Shown: in pieces, positions 1 to 7,661 of the stretch
Layout of the letters: the number at the start of each line of letters is the position of its first letter
Position numbering within the stretch: the first letter of the stretch is position 1
From: Acanthopleuribacter pedis
GTDB taxonomy: Bacteria > Acidobacteriota > Holophagae > Acanthopleuribacterales > Acanthopleuribacteraceae
Assembly (NCBI RefSeq): GCF_017377855.1
Contig: NZ_JAFREP010000049.1
Location: 1 to 54,281, forward strand
DNA: 54,281 bases
Reading direction: 5' to 3'
The notes under the pieces: generated by a model
What the model saw: the letters and a program-made list of their open reading frames with translations, nothing else
Database searches by the model: none
Told to the model about the DNA's origin: nothing
Translations under genes and position numbers: made by a program

Positions 1-1
1 C

Positions 2-421
2 CCACCCCCCGCCGGGGCCGCCGCCCCACCCCCGGGTGCCGCCGCGCCGCCACCGGCGGCAGCCGCGCCCCCGCCGCCGGGTGCCGCACCGGCCGCCGCC
101 CCACCGCCGCATGCGGCGTACCAATACCAGCCGCCGCCGGGGCCGGCGATACCCGACCTGGGCGGCAACATCGATTTGTTGATGGACATCGAGTTGCCGG
201 TCATCATTCGCATCGGGCGCACGGAGCTGCTGCTCCAGGATATTCTCAAGCTCACCCCTGGCTCCATTATTGAATTGAACAAAGCGATGGACGACCCCAT
301 CGACATGTTGGTGAACAACAAGTTGGTCGCGCGGGGTGAGGTGGTCGTGGTTGACGGTAACTTCGCGTTCAGGATTACCGAGATCGTTTCGCCCCAGGCG
401 CGGATCCGCAGCCTGGGATAG
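2..421 (+). CDS. fliN: Flagellar motor switch protein FliN-like (5' end outside window)
   Basis: The frame is open from the window edge and ends with TAG at 419-421. The last 80 or so residues are a SpoA/FliN C-terminal domain: 'ELPVIIRIGRTELLLQDIL', then 'LTPGSIIELNKAMDDPIDMLVNNKLVARGEV', then 'FAFRITEI', the usual FliN order. FliN forms the lower C-ring of the flagellar motor with FliG and FliM and takes part in rotation switching and export. Before the domain lies at least 45 residues of almost pure Pro, Ala and Gly, low-complexity sequence that probably forms a flexible linker and is longer than in model FliN proteins. The true start is upstream of the window. The product could equally be called FliN/FliY family. 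No flagellar gene follows, so it is the last gene of its cluster. Confidence 0.88.
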   Translation, partial: PPPAGAAAPPPGAAAPPPAAAAPPPPGAAPAAAPPPHAAYQYQPPPGPAIPDLGGNIDLLMDIELPVIIRIGRTELLLQDILKLTPGSIIELNKAMDDPIDMLVNNKLVARGEVVVVDGNFAFRITEIVSPQARIRSLG

Positions 422-442
422 GTTGATGACGCCGTGTCCCGT

Positions 443-653
443 CGCGGATGAAGCCGTCGCTTCGAAGGCCTTTGCGTGCAACATTGCGCCGAACCTGTTA
501 TTTCTCAGGATAAGAGCAGGATGGGCGATTGGTGTGGGGTGTTTGTCCCGCTTGGGTGCGCCTCGGGTGAAGCGCGGTTGCCCTCCGGCTTTGCCAAGGC
601 CATGGCGGACAGGGGATGGGTGCGGTGCAATCGAAGCGACGGCTTCATCCGCG
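443..653. repeat. Foldback repeat FB1, about 210 bp
   Basis: The arms at 443-465 and 631-653 are exact reverse complements over 23 bp (core CGGATGAAGCCGTCGCTTCG). The arm is clearly related to the inner arm of the larger foldback at 5950-6199. The sequence at 501-522 (TTTCTCAGGATAAGAG and on) resembles the outer arm of that same element. The stretch lies between fliN and a convergent minus-strand gene and has no convincing gene. It could be a non-autonomous mobile element (MITE-like) or a structured intergenic repeat. I saw no clear target-site duplication. Confidence 0.7.
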
Positions 654-674
654 GCTGGAAAAGGGAAGAAGAGG

Positions 675-792
675 GTCGCAACGCCGATCCGCAATATCCC
701 TGGCGGAAACCATGCTACATGGGCGGCAACGTTGATCCGCATCCAAGGCGGGAAGGGGAAAAAGTGGGTTGCAACCCCGATCCGCATCCATT
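675..792. repeat. Three degenerate direct repeats around GATCCGCA
   Basis: The octamer GATCCGCA occurs at 686-693, 734-741 and 779-786, spaced 48 and 45 bp. Each is preceded by a similar 'GCAAC' stretch, and the last two are followed by TCCA. This reads as two and a half decayed copies of a roughly 47 bp unit between the two foldback elements of this gap. No coding role is apparent. Confidence 0.45.
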
Positions 793-800
793 ACAGCGAA

Positions 801-1009
801 CTAGCCCGCATCTCTCAAAAGGAATTCTGCTACGGGGCAACCCATGCGATTACAAGGGGGCGGCCTTCCGCCTTACTCGGTCGAGCCGCCTTCGCCGTAG
901 CATTGCTACGCCGAATGGTCGGACCCCTGTGCCGTCTCTCGGTCGTAATCTTCGTACTCACAAGGCTTTCAGTTTCTCGCGACGAATCCTTGTGAGAGAT
1001 GCGGGCTAG
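801..1009. repeat. Foldback repeat FB2, about 209 bp
   Basis: The arm at 801-826 (CTAGCCCGCATCTCTCA and on) is matched in reverse complement by 985-1009 over 25 bp, with one mismatch and one bulge. The right arm overlaps the stop codon (1006-1008) of the minus-strand gene, so the element supplies or abuts that gene's 3' end and could act as a terminator-like hairpin. Inside the left half, 819-862 is a block that recurs at 9098-9141 just after the MATE gene. Confidence 0.7.
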
Positions 1010-1821
1010 GCCGCGGTAATCGCGAAGGTTCCCACCAACAGGACGATCCCAAAAATCGTGCTGAGGATCGGCAGGAAAAACAAAAACAAAAAGCCGCCGC
1101 GGCGACCGTGGCATTGGGTCACAATGTAAAGCAACACCAGCACCCATGAAACCATATTGGCCACCATGCCGATCATCCAGCCCAGATACGCGGTGAAACC
1201 TACAAACAGCCCCACCAGCATCAGCATGCCCCAAAAGAAACGATCCTGCAGCGTGATCGCGATGATGTAGAAATAAAAACACATGTAAATCAATTGACAC
1301 AGAAAACCCATCACCGCCACGAAGATGAACACAATCAGAAACAGTTTGGATTGGAAGGCTTGATCGAGCTTATCAATCATCCATTGTTGATCGTCCGGCA
1401 ACTGCTGTAGCACCTCACGCAGTTCCGTGGGGAGGCCGCCTTCCGCCGTGCCGCCCGCGCCTTGTCCTTGCTCCGGCTCGGGGGCGACTACCTTGCGCAA
1501 ACCCTGATAGTTCCGGCCGCGGATCTCGCGGTACTTTGAATTTTTGTTAATTGTTTCCTTGGCCGTGGTCGTCCCCTCGGCGATTTGCCGATTACGCTCT
1601 TCGGTTTTCTCCAAATCCACCTTACTCAAGGAGATTGAGGAGGGTTGGCCGCCGCCCAAGGTGAAATGGACCTCGTTGCCCTGAACCACATAATCCCCGT
1701 CAATGCCGATCACTTGGCCCGACTTCAGGATCAGGATCTTGTCGCTTGGGTTTTGGTAGGCGAATAGCAGGAGTTGGGTCGCCAAAACGGCGATGAACAG
1801 CTTGGGGAAAAGTCGGAGCAT
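1006..1821 (-). CDS. Secretory or membrane protein of unknown function
   Basis: I place the start at the ATG at 1821 rather than an upstream in-frame codon, because GAAGGTGG sits about 6-9 nt before it and the protein then begins with a signal-like helix (MLRLFPKLFIAVLATQLLLF). The 271-residue product has a polar middle region: a short beta-rich stretch ('ILILKSGQVIGIDGDYVVQGNEVHFTL') resembling the small domains of membrane-associated bacterial proteins, then a charged helix. At least three or four hydrophobic helices fill the C-terminal 100 residues (LFLIVFIFVAVMGFLCQLIY, FFWGMLMLVGLFVGF, MVSWVLVLLYIV, FLFLFFLPILSTIFGIVLL). I recognise no family. It probably sits in the inner membrane with its N-terminal domain outside the cytoplasm. 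Confidence 0.7.
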   Translation of the reverse strand: MLRLFPKLFIAVLATQLLLFAYQNPSDKILILKSGQVIGIDGDYVVQGNEVHFTLGGGQPSSISLSKVDLEKTEERNRQIAEGTTTAKETINKNSKYREIRGRNYQGLRKVVAPEPEQGQGAGGTAEGGLPTELREVLQQLPDDQQWMIDKLDQAFQSKLFLIVFIFVAVMGFLCQLIYMCFYFYIIAITLQDRFFWGMLMLVGLFVGFTAYLGWMIGMVANMVSWVLVLLYIVTQCHGRRGGFLFLFFLPILSTIFGIVLLVGTFAITAA

Positions 1822-1921
1822 GGATCCACCTTCGCGTGGGTTTAATGAACAGCCACGCCTATTATAAAACCGGATCACTGAAATGAGGGTGATCTAGGCG
1901 GGATCCCGGCGGAAGCGCGTG

Positions 1922-2290
1922 TTAAACGGAAAGAGAGCCAATGGGTTCCGCGTATTTTTCCAACATGTTCATGTTGTATTCGTAGGCAATACCCGAGGTG
2001 AAATTGGTAATCACCGGAAAAGGGAACAGGTTGATGTTCTGGCATAGCCGGATATAGGTGGAGACTTTGTAATAGGCACGCGGGCCGCGCTCCGTGGCGT
2101 TGCGCAGGTAAACGCCCAGCAGTTCTTCCTGCATGTCTTGGCTGAGGTTAAACAGACCAAATTCGCGGACCATCTTGTGATTGATCCGGGCCGATCCGTC
2201 GTGGGACCGGATGATCAAATCCTCGGGATGAATTTCTCTAAACATCAAGAGACCTGCCTGTCTTAGAACCTCGGTTGGAACGTCGATCAC
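1922..2290 (-). CDS. Hypothetical protein, 122 residues or shorter
   Basis: A GTG at 2290 opens a 122-residue frame. An ATG at 2245 (residue 16) has an AGGTC-type ribosome site seven bases upstream and may be the true start, giving about 107 residues. The product is mixed and soluble-looking, with an acidic start ('MFREIHPEDLIIRSHDG') and a tyrosine-rich end. It has no signal peptide and no motif I recognise. It lies 100 bp upstream of the membrane-protein gene on the same strand and could be co-transcribed with it. Coding is supported by codon use and the absence of a better frame, not by homology. Confidence 0.5.
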   Translation of the reverse strand: MIDVPTEVLRQAGLLMFREIHPEDLIIRSHDGSARINHKMVREFGLFNLSQDMQEELLGVYLRNATERGPRAYYKVSTYIRLCQNINLFPFPVITNFTSGIAYEYNMNMLEKYAEPIGSLSV

Positions 2291-2623
2291 GGTATCGCGA
2301 AGGGCTTGTCGCGGGCGCCGGGCTCATCCCTGTGCAGCATGGGGCAAAAAATCGAATACCACAGCGTTATTATTGTCAAAACGCCCCGAAAATGCAACCG
2401 GTCAGAAATATCGACGAATACGAAAGTGATTTAGGTTGATGGAAAAAATGTTGATAGAAGGGGGCTCATAAAATTTTAATGCTGGGATGGTGCTTTTTGC
2501 GAAAGGCGGGGCTCATGTTTAAATAGTGCTTGCGTGTCAGTTGGTTTTTCCCCTATATTTTTCCGGGAAAACTAGGCGACCGCCTCTCCGCGGCGGTCCG
2601 GTTCTGAGCGTGGAGGTTTACGA
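2291..2623. other. Divergent intergenic region with possible promoter and leader hairpin
   Basis: This is the AT-richest stretch of the first 10 kb and separates a minus-strand gene from the FmdB-type gene. A weak sigma-70-like pair, TTGCGT at 2530 and TATATT at 2554-2559 (18 bp spacer), points toward the FmdB gene. Downstream, 2578-2584 and 2592-2598 (GACCGCC / GGCGGTC) would form a 7 bp hairpin in the leader just ahead of the ribosome site. I see nothing else. Confidence 0.35.
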
Positions 2624-2938
2624 ATGCCGTTGTACGATTACCAGTGCCCTGTTTGTGAGCATGAATTTGAGACCCTGCAAGGTATTAATGATGAACCCTT
2701 AGCGGTATGCCCCGAGTGTGGCGCGTCCGAGTTACGGAAAAAGGTTTCGGCGCCTGCCTTCACATTTAAAGGCGGTGGCTGGTACAAAGACCTTTACGGC
2801 AGTTCCGGTGGCACCAAGGCGAACTCAGACAGTTCCACCGCGCCCAGCGGCGGTGATGCCGCCAAGTCGAGCGGTGATTCAGGCGGCTCAAGCAGCAGCA
2901 GTACCACCAAGTCCGACAGCAGCGCCAAGGCCGGCTAA
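2624..2938 (+). CDS. FmdB-family zinc ribbon protein
   Basis: The start ATG at 2624 has GGAGG seven bases upstream. The N-terminal 55 residues are a textbook FmdB/CxxC-CxxC putative regulatory domain: MPLYDYQCPVCEHEFE, then CPECG, then 'KVSAPAFTFKGGGWYKDLY'. The two CxxC pairs (CPVC, CPEC) would bind zinc. The rest is a Ser/Gly/Lys-rich low-complexity tail of about 45 residues, as is common in this family. Members are widespread small proteins named after a regulator of formamidase/amidase genes, but most have no proven function. The gene is monocistronic and is closed by a hairpin terminator shared with the convergent acyltransferase gene. Confidence 0.88.
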   Translation: MPLYDYQCPVCEHEFETLQGINDEPLAVCPECGASELRKKVSAPAFTFKGGGWYKDLYGSSGGTKANSDSSTAPSGGDAAKSSGDSGGSSSSSTTKSDSSAKAG

Positions 2939-3014
2939 AAACACCGTGCCGACATCGAATCGGCCTTCAACCTAAGCATTGCGCGTTGTCGCGCTTCTTC
3001 GGTTTAATCGGTTC

Positions 3015-3056
3015 AAACGCATAGCCCGTTTTCCATGACAGGCTATGCGTTTTTGG
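3015..3056. terminator. Convergent Rho-independent terminator
   Basis: AAACGCATAGCC (3015-3026) pairs perfectly with GGCTATGCGTTT (3041-3052), with a 14 nt loop, and is followed by T residues. It lies between the ends of the FmdB-type gene and the acyltransferase gene and can serve both strands. Confidence 0.8.
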
Positions 3057-3065
3057 TTTATGGGC

Positions 3066-4472
3066 TTATTCGTCGGCGACTTGGTCGGCCAAGGCCGTCA
3101 AGGCGTCCATTTCCCGGTAGAAGCCGTCGATAATGCGGTTCGGGTCCGGCACCAGCCCGGCGTCCGTTGCAATCCCCAAACGGACCTGGCCGGCGTAGCT
3201 CAGGATGCTGATGCCCATGCCGACGCGGCCCGAGCAAGGTACCCAAAACATCATGTCGCTAATTTCGCTGCCCGCAAGGTACAACGGCACCCGCGGGCCC
3301 GGCACGTTGGTCATGACGCAGGTCGTTTTGGTCCCGAAAATGTTGACGATGATTTTTTGAATGTCGGCCGGGGTCATACCGACCGCCTTCAACATGCCGA
3401 AGGCGACCACCGCTTGTTGACTCTCTTTGATGTAGTCCATGCGCTTTTTGAGTTCGAACAGCCGGTCCAGCGGGTCCTCGATGCCGATAGGCAATTCCAG
3501 GAACACCAGGCCGAATTGGTTGCCGAGTTCGTCCATCTTATCGAGGGGGCGTACGTTGACCGGTACCGCCGCGCGAAAGTTGAGGCCGTCCGTGGGTTGT
3601 TCGCGCTCCCGCAGGTAGCGACGCAAACCGCCCGCCATTGCCGCCAGCAGCACATCGTTTACCGTGCCGTTGGTGACCTTGCGAATGCGTTTGACCGTGT
3701 CCAGGGGCACCGGTTCCGACCAGGACGCTACTTTTGGCACCGCCAACTGACCGCGGAATAGGGTGTGGGGATCGGGGGATTTGAGTACCAGGCTTGCCGC
3801 CGTGGCCGCGCCTTGGGTGCCTTGCTTGGCCAAATCGAGGATGCGGCTGGGTTGGCTCAGCACGTCGATGGAATCCTGTACAAACTGCTCGGAAACCTTA
3901 AGCGTGGTGTCCCAGGCTTTGGCCGCCTGTTTGAAGAGGTTGCCGGAGCCGCTGAGGCGGGGGCGTGGTTTTTCGCAGGGTTCCAACGAGGCCTCGGCGC
4001 TTTCGGCCGTTAGCGAGATCAGTACCGAAATCAGCGCAATACCGTCGGCAATGCAGTGGTGAATGCGCATGAACAAGGCGTTGCCCTCGCCAAACCCGTC
4101 GATGATGGTGACGTGCCACAGGGGGCGTTCGAAATCCAGGGGTTTGCTGAGCAATTGGCTGCAGCGTGTTTGCAGGGCTTGTTTGTCGCCCGGCGCCGGC
4201 AGAACCTCGTAAGCCAAGTGGTTCTCTAAATCAAAATCGGGGTCTTCTTCCCAATGGGGGGTTCCGATAATCGGTGTGTCCACCACCTTCTGCCGAAAGC
4301 GCTTGTAACGGCCCAACAGCCGCTCGTTCAGGGTGCGCCGAAGCTGTTCGGGGTCGATTTTGTCGGCAAAGTGCATCACGCCGGAGACCATCATCAGATT
4401 GGCGGGCTCCTCCATGTGACGCCAAGCGGCATCGACGTTGCTCATAGATTCTTTTTGGGGTGTGGCGGACAT
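3066..4472 (-). CDS. Wax ester synthase / diacylglycerol acyltransferase (WS/DGAT)
   Basis: This 468-residue protein has the usual length of bacterial bifunctional WS/DGAT enzymes. The condensing motif HHxxxDG is present as HHCIADG (His138, His139, Asp143, Gly144). The N-terminus ('SMSNVDAAWRHMEEPANLMMVSG') matches the family's 'D..F...E....PMH' region, and the C-terminal half contains 'NVRPLDKMDELGNQFG' and 'TNVPGPRVPLYLAGS', the two other conserved blocks. Known members join acyl-CoA to long-chain alcohols or diacylglycerol to make storage wax esters or triacylglycerol at the inner membrane. The start is supported by AAGAGGAG nine bases upstream. It stands alone on the minus strand, so substrate choice cannot be inferred from neighbours. 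Confidence 0.92.
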   Translation of the reverse strand: MSATPQKESMSNVDAAWRHMEEPANLMMVSGVMHFADKIDPEQLRRTLNERLLGRYKRFRQKVVDTPIIGTPHWEEDPDFDLENHLAYEVLPAPGDKQALQTRCSQLLSKPLDFERPLWHVTIIDGFGEGNALFMRIHHCIADGIALISVLISLTAESAEASLEPCEKPRPRLSGSGNLFKQAAKAWDTTLKVSEQFVQDSIDVLSQPSRILDLAKQGTQGAATAASLVLKSPDPHTLFRGQLAVPKVASWSEPVPLDTVKRIRKVTNGTVNDVLLAAMAGGLRRYLREREQPTDGLNFRAAVPVNVRPLDKMDELGNQFGLVFLELPIGIEDPLDRLFELKKRMDYIKESQQAVVAFGMLKAVGMTPADIQKIIVNIFGTKTTCVMTNVPGPRVPLYLAGSEISDMMFWVPCSGRVGMGISILSYAGQVRLGIATDAGLVPDPNRIIDGFYREMDALTALADQVADE

Positions 4473-4606
4473 TAAAAACTCCTCTTGTTGGATCCGTGGT
4501 GGATTGACGCGGCGACGATGGAAACAGGAGGGGACTTGGCCGCGGGGAATGGAAACGAATCAATCGAGAAATGGGTTGGCCGTCGCCTTGGCTCGGGCCG
4601 GTTGGG

Positions 4607-5023
4607 TTAAGAAGCGAATAAGTTGTCGGGATCGCGAAACGATTTGAATTCCAGCACGTTGCCGGCTGGATCGCGCAGAAACATAATCGCCTGTTCGCCC
4701 ACTTGACCCTCGAAGCGAATTTGGGGTTCGTGGATGAAGGTGGTTTCCGCGGCGCGCAAGTGATCCGCCAATTGATGAAACCGTGCCCACGGCAAAACCG
4801 CGCCGAAGTGGGGGATCGGAATCATTTTGGTATCGACCGGATTGGCGAAGGCATCCTCGCGGGCGGGGCCGAGGTGGGCGGAAATTTGGTGGCCGAAAAA
4901 GTTGAAGTCAATCCATTTTGTATCGCGGCGGCCGATGGTGCAGCCCAGACGATTGACGTAAAAGTCCTCGGTCGCGTCGAGATCACGCACCGGAAATGCT
5001 AGGTGGAAAGGGATCTGTGACAC
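4607..5023 (-). CDS. VOC superfamily (glyoxalase/dioxygenase-fold) protein
   Basis: I chose the GTG at 5023 because GAGGT sits just upstream and the protein then starts 'SQIPFHLAFPVRDLDATEDFYVNRLGC', the classic first beta-alpha unit of a vicinal oxygen chelate domain. A longer start at 5068 would add an Arg/Ala-rich stub. Likely metal ligands are the His in PFHLAFPV, the His in QISAHLG and the Glu in 'DPAGNVLEFKSF'. At 138 residues it is a single two-module VOC domain. The family includes glyoxalases, extradiol dioxygenases and antibiotic resistance proteins. The sequence resembles the common bacterial 'glyoxalase' type of unknown substrate. Confidence 0.85.
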   Translation of the reverse strand: MSQIPFHLAFPVRDLDATEDFYVNRLGCTIGRRDTKWIDFNFFGHQISAHLGPAREDAFANPVDTKMIPIPHFGAVLPWARFHQLADHLRAAETTFIHEPQIRFEGQVGEQAIMFLRDPAGNVLEFKSFRDPDNLFAS

Positions 5024-5178
5024 GGTGACCTCGCGGGGGAAAAGTGCGCGCGCGGCGCGTGCTCGCATTCTATAACGATGGGGCGGGGGAGTTCAATTGT
5101 GGGTCGGCGGGTGGATGCGCTTGGTGTGTTAAGATGCCTTGTTTTGATTATGGTTTGTAAAAGTTTGTGGTGGGTGTC

Positions 5179-5913
5179 ATGGTTTCTGGTTCGCGTTTTC
5201 GGGTTTTGATTTTCGATTTAGACGACACCTTGTTGGATACCTGGGCCCAGTTGGTTCAACCCGCCGCGCGCGAGGCTTGCCAGGCCATGGTTGCGGCCGG
5301 CCTGGCTACGGATGTGACCACCTGCTTGGGGAAGCGGGCCGCCTTGTTTCGCGAGGCGCCGCGCGCCGATCTGTATGCCTCGCTCGTGGCCTTTTTTGGC
5401 GTGGATACCGCGCGGGCCGACGGTTTGGATGAAGCGGCCCATCGACGGCGGGTTCGCGATGCCGGTTATGACGCTTACTTTAAACGCGATGTGCGCGGAC
5501 CCTTGCGACCCTTCGACGGGGTGTATGAACTCTTAGAGGCCTTGCAGGCCGAGCATCGGCTGCATTTGGTGACTTCCGGGTCGCCGCCGACCCAGCAACG
5601 CAAAATCGAGTTGTTGGCGTTGGCGGGCTATTTTCACGGCATCCATTTGGTGGATTCGCCCGCGGGTCAAAAGAAGGAAAGCGCGCTGACCGCGATTCGC
5701 GCGACCTATGCGCATGTGGAGGCCCATCATTTTTTATGCGTTGGGGATCGGGTGGATCGCGAGATTCGCGCCGCCAACCAACTGGGGATGGTGTCCTGTC
5801 GCATCCGCTACGGTGAATTTGCGCACCTGGATGCCCGTGATGCGTTCGAGGAACCGCACTATGAATTGAGCGAGGTAATCGCGCTGCGTGAGGTGCTGAT
5901 CCAACGGTCGTGA
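5179..5913 (+). CDS. HAD-superfamily hydrolase
   Basis: All four HAD motifs are visible: motif I FDLDDTLLD (nucleophile and acid Asp), motif II LVTSGSP, a lysine in GQKKES, and motif IV CVGDRVDREI. Between motifs I and II lies a helical cap of about 90 residues (C1 type), as in phosphoglycolate phosphatase and haloacid dehalogenase relatives. The product (244 residues from the ATG at 5179; a GTG at 5167 is also in frame) probably dephosphorylates a small metabolite. The substrate cannot be told from sequence. It stands alone and is followed by a foldback repeat. Confidence 0.85.
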   Translation: MVSGSRFRVLIFDLDDTLLDTWAQLVQPAAREACQAMVAAGLATDVTTCLGKRAALFREAPRADLYASLVAFFGVDTARADGLDEAAHRRRVRDAGYDAYFKRDVRGPLRPFDGVYELLEALQAEHRLHLVTSGSPPTQQRKIELLALAGYFHGIHLVDSPAGQKKESALTAIRATYAHVEAHHFLCVGDRVDREIRAANQLGMVSCRIRYGEFAHLDARDAFEEPHYELSEVIALREVLIQRS

Positions 5914-5949
5914 TCGTTGGAAGGGTTGATGGGCTTTGGGTTGCAGTGG

Positions 5950-6199
5950 TTTCTCAGGATACTCGGATGATAAGAGGATGCGGCCTCGCTTATGAGCCCT
6001 CGTTAACCACTTCCCGACGCGGATGGAGCCGTCACTTCGAATGGTTTATATTGACGTGGGTAAAGCCCGATCACCCAAAAAATGACAGTGACCCCGCGGT
6101 CTGGACCCTCGAAGTGACGGGTTTATCCAAGTCGGGAAAGGGTTGAATAGGGTGCAGCAGTGGGGCCGCATCCTCTAAACATCCGCATATCCTGAGAAA
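5950..6199. repeat. Nested foldback repeat FB3, 250 bp
   Basis: The outer arms at 5950-5985 and 6164-6199 match as reverse complements at 32 of 36 positions. Inside them a second pair, 6010-6044 and 6106-6140, also pairs with few mismatches and one gap. The entire 250 bp can therefore fold into one long, interrupted hairpin. The inner arm (CGGATGGAGCCGTCACTTCG) is a variant of the arm of FB1, so the elements are one family. It fills the gap between the HAD gene and the CDF exporter gene. Confidence 0.8.
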
Positions 6200-6322
6200 T
6201 AAAGGAACCCAAGCCATGTCCCACGGGCACCCCCACCTATCCACCCCAGCCGAAATGCGGGCTGGCGTCGCCTCGCGTTTCCTGATATTTTGAGGCCGTT
6301 TGTCGCGCGAGGAGGGACGGCC

Positions 6323-7279
6323 ATGAACCCGGTGTCGGAGCGAAGCGAAAGTTTATCCGTGGACCAAGTCAGTGTTCTGCTGCGCCGCGCCACCCTGGCG
6401 TCGGTGACGGTGGCCTCCCTGTTAATTGTGGTGAAAAGCGCCGCGTGGGTGAATACCGGATCGGTCAGCGTCTTGTCCTCGCTTGTGGATTCGCTGTTGG
6501 ATTCGCTCGCCTCGTTCATAAATTTTTTTGCCGTGCGCTTCGCTCTCAAACCCGCCGATCACCAACACCGGTTCGGGCACGGGAAATGGGAAGCCGTCGC
6601 CGCCATGGGCCAAGCGCTGGTGATCGCCGCTTCCGCCGCCTTTTTGGGTTATGAGTCGGTGCAGCGGTTCGTGGATCCGCAACCTATTCAGCAGGGCGAA
6701 CTGGGCATTGCCGTGATGGTGTTTTCGATTGGGATTACCCTCGTGCTGGTGTTGTACCAGCGGCATGTTGTGAAAAAAACCCGTTCCCTGGCGATTGACT
6801 CCGATCAGTTGCACTACACCGGCGACATTTTGATGAACCTCGCCATTATTGTGTCGCTGATTTGCGCCGATTTCCTGCAATGGACCTGGGCCGACCCCTT
6901 GTTTGGCTTATTGATCGCCGGCTACATTCTCAACGCCGCGCGCCAAATTTTGTCCGGCGCCATGGATATGCTGTTGGATCGGGAGTTGCCAGGCGAGATT
7001 CGGCGCGATATCTTTCTGCGCGCACGCGGTGTGGAAGGGGTTCGCGGTGTACACGATCTGCGTACCCGGCGCAGCGGTGTTCACTATTTGGCCCAAATGC
7101 ACGTGGAACTGGATCCGACCCTCAACCTCTACGACGCCCATTTGATTGGGGAAGCGGTGGAGCGGACCATCCAAGCTGTTTATCCCCAGATGGAAATTCT
7201 GATCCATCTCGATCCCGAGGGGTATCAGGAAGCGCAGGACGGCTTCGACAAAGCGCTCGAATCGGGGAAGATTCCTTGA
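6323..7279 (+). CDS. Cation diffusion facilitator (CDF) metal exporter, FieF-like
   Basis: The ATG at 6323 is preceded by GAGGAGGG and gives 318 residues, the usual CDF length. Six hydrophobic segments precede a cytoplasmic C-terminal domain. The transport-site residues of the FieF/YiiP class are present: DxxxD in TM2 (SLVDSLLDSL) and HxxxD in TM5 (DQLHYTGDILMN). The C-terminal domain includes the metal-binding His in 'GVHYLAQMHVELD' and 'EILIHLDP'. CDF proteins of this type exchange Zn2+, Fe2+, Cd2+ or Mn2+ against protons at the inner membrane. The Asp-Asp/His-Asp set fits a Zn/Fe-type exporter. No metal-responsive site was found upstream, where a foldback repeat lies. Confidence 0.92.
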   Translation: MNPVSERSESLSVDQVSVLLRRATLASVTVASLLIVVKSAAWVNTGSVSVLSSLVDSLLDSLASFINFFAVRFALKPADHQHRFGHGKWEAVAAMGQALVIAASAAFLGYESVQRFVDPQPIQQGELGIAVMVFSIGITLVLVLYQRHVVKKTRSLAIDSDQLHYTGDILMNLAIIVSLICADFLQWTWADPLFGLLIAGYILNAARQILSGAMDMLLDRELPGEIRRDIFLRARGVEGVRGVHDLRTRRSGVHYLAQMHVELDPTLNLYDAHLIGEAVERTIQAVYPQMEILIHLDPEGYQEAQDGFDKALESGKIP

Positions 7280-7325
7280 TGCCCAACGGTTTGCGGGGAT
7301 CGCGAAAATTTTGTGAAAAAAGCGG

Positions 7326-7354
7326 TTGACCCCTCTCGGAAAAGCCAATACAAT
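7326..7354 (+). promoter_or_regulatory. Sigma-70 promoter of the tRNA-Ser pair
   Basis: TTGACC (7326-7331) and TACAAT (7349-7354) are separated by exactly 17 bp. Transcription would start near 7361, about 20 bp before the first tRNA. This is the clearest housekeeping promoter in the window. Confidence 0.8.
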
Positions 7355-7380
7355 CACCGCTTGAATGTGAACGGCTCAGC

Positions 7381-7467
7381 GGAGGAATGGCTGAGTGGTC
7401 GAAAGCGGCGGTCTTGAAAACCGTTGACCTCATGGGTCCGTGGGTTCGAATCCTACTTCCTCCGCCA
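7381..7467 (+). tRNA. tRNA-Ser (anticodon TGA)
   Basis: The acceptor stem GGAGGAA (7381-7387) pairs with TTCCTCC (7457-7463), followed by discriminator G and an encoded CCA (7465-7467). The anticodon loop CTTGAAA (7413-7419) on the stem GCGGT/ACCGT puts TGA at 7415-7417, reading UCN serine codons. The T-arm GGGTTCGAATCC is present, and a long variable arm fits a class II tRNA. Confidence 0.95.
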
Positions 7468-7492
7468 TTCACGTTCTTTCACAAATTAGGTT

Positions 7493-7582
7493 GGAGAGAT
7501 GCCGGAGTGGCCGAACGGGGCTGCCTGCTAAGCAGTTGTCCTGGCAACGGGACCAAGGGTTCGAATCCCTTTCTCTCCGCCA
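7493..7582 (+). tRNA. tRNA-Ser (anticodon GCT)
   Basis: GGAGAGA (7493-7499) pairs with TCTCTCC (7572-7578), then G and an encoded CCA at 7580-7582. The anticodon loop CTGCTAA has GCT at 7527-7529, reading AGC/AGU. It has a long variable arm and the T-loop TTCGAAT. It lies 25 bp after the first tRNA-Ser and is surely co-transcribed with it. Confidence 0.95.
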
Positions 7583-7601
7583 CCTTATCGGTTTTGTCGT
7601 T

Positions 7602-7624
7602 AGCCGCCTAGTGCGGCTTTTTTA
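7602..7624 (+). terminator. Rho-independent terminator after the tRNA pair
   Basis: AGCCGC (7602-7607) pairs with GCGGCT (7613-7618) around a 5 nt loop, followed by a run of T. It ends the tRNA transcript ahead of the MATE gene. Confidence 0.85.
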
Positions 7625-7661
7625 ATTTCTGCTTTCATCCCGTTAGCCAACGGAGCCCGAC

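Noticed and set aside
336..995. 219-codon plus-strand frame after fliN
   Set aside because: It overlaps fliN in another frame and runs through two foldback repeats. The translated sequence is Arg/Gly/Ala-rich without protein-like features.
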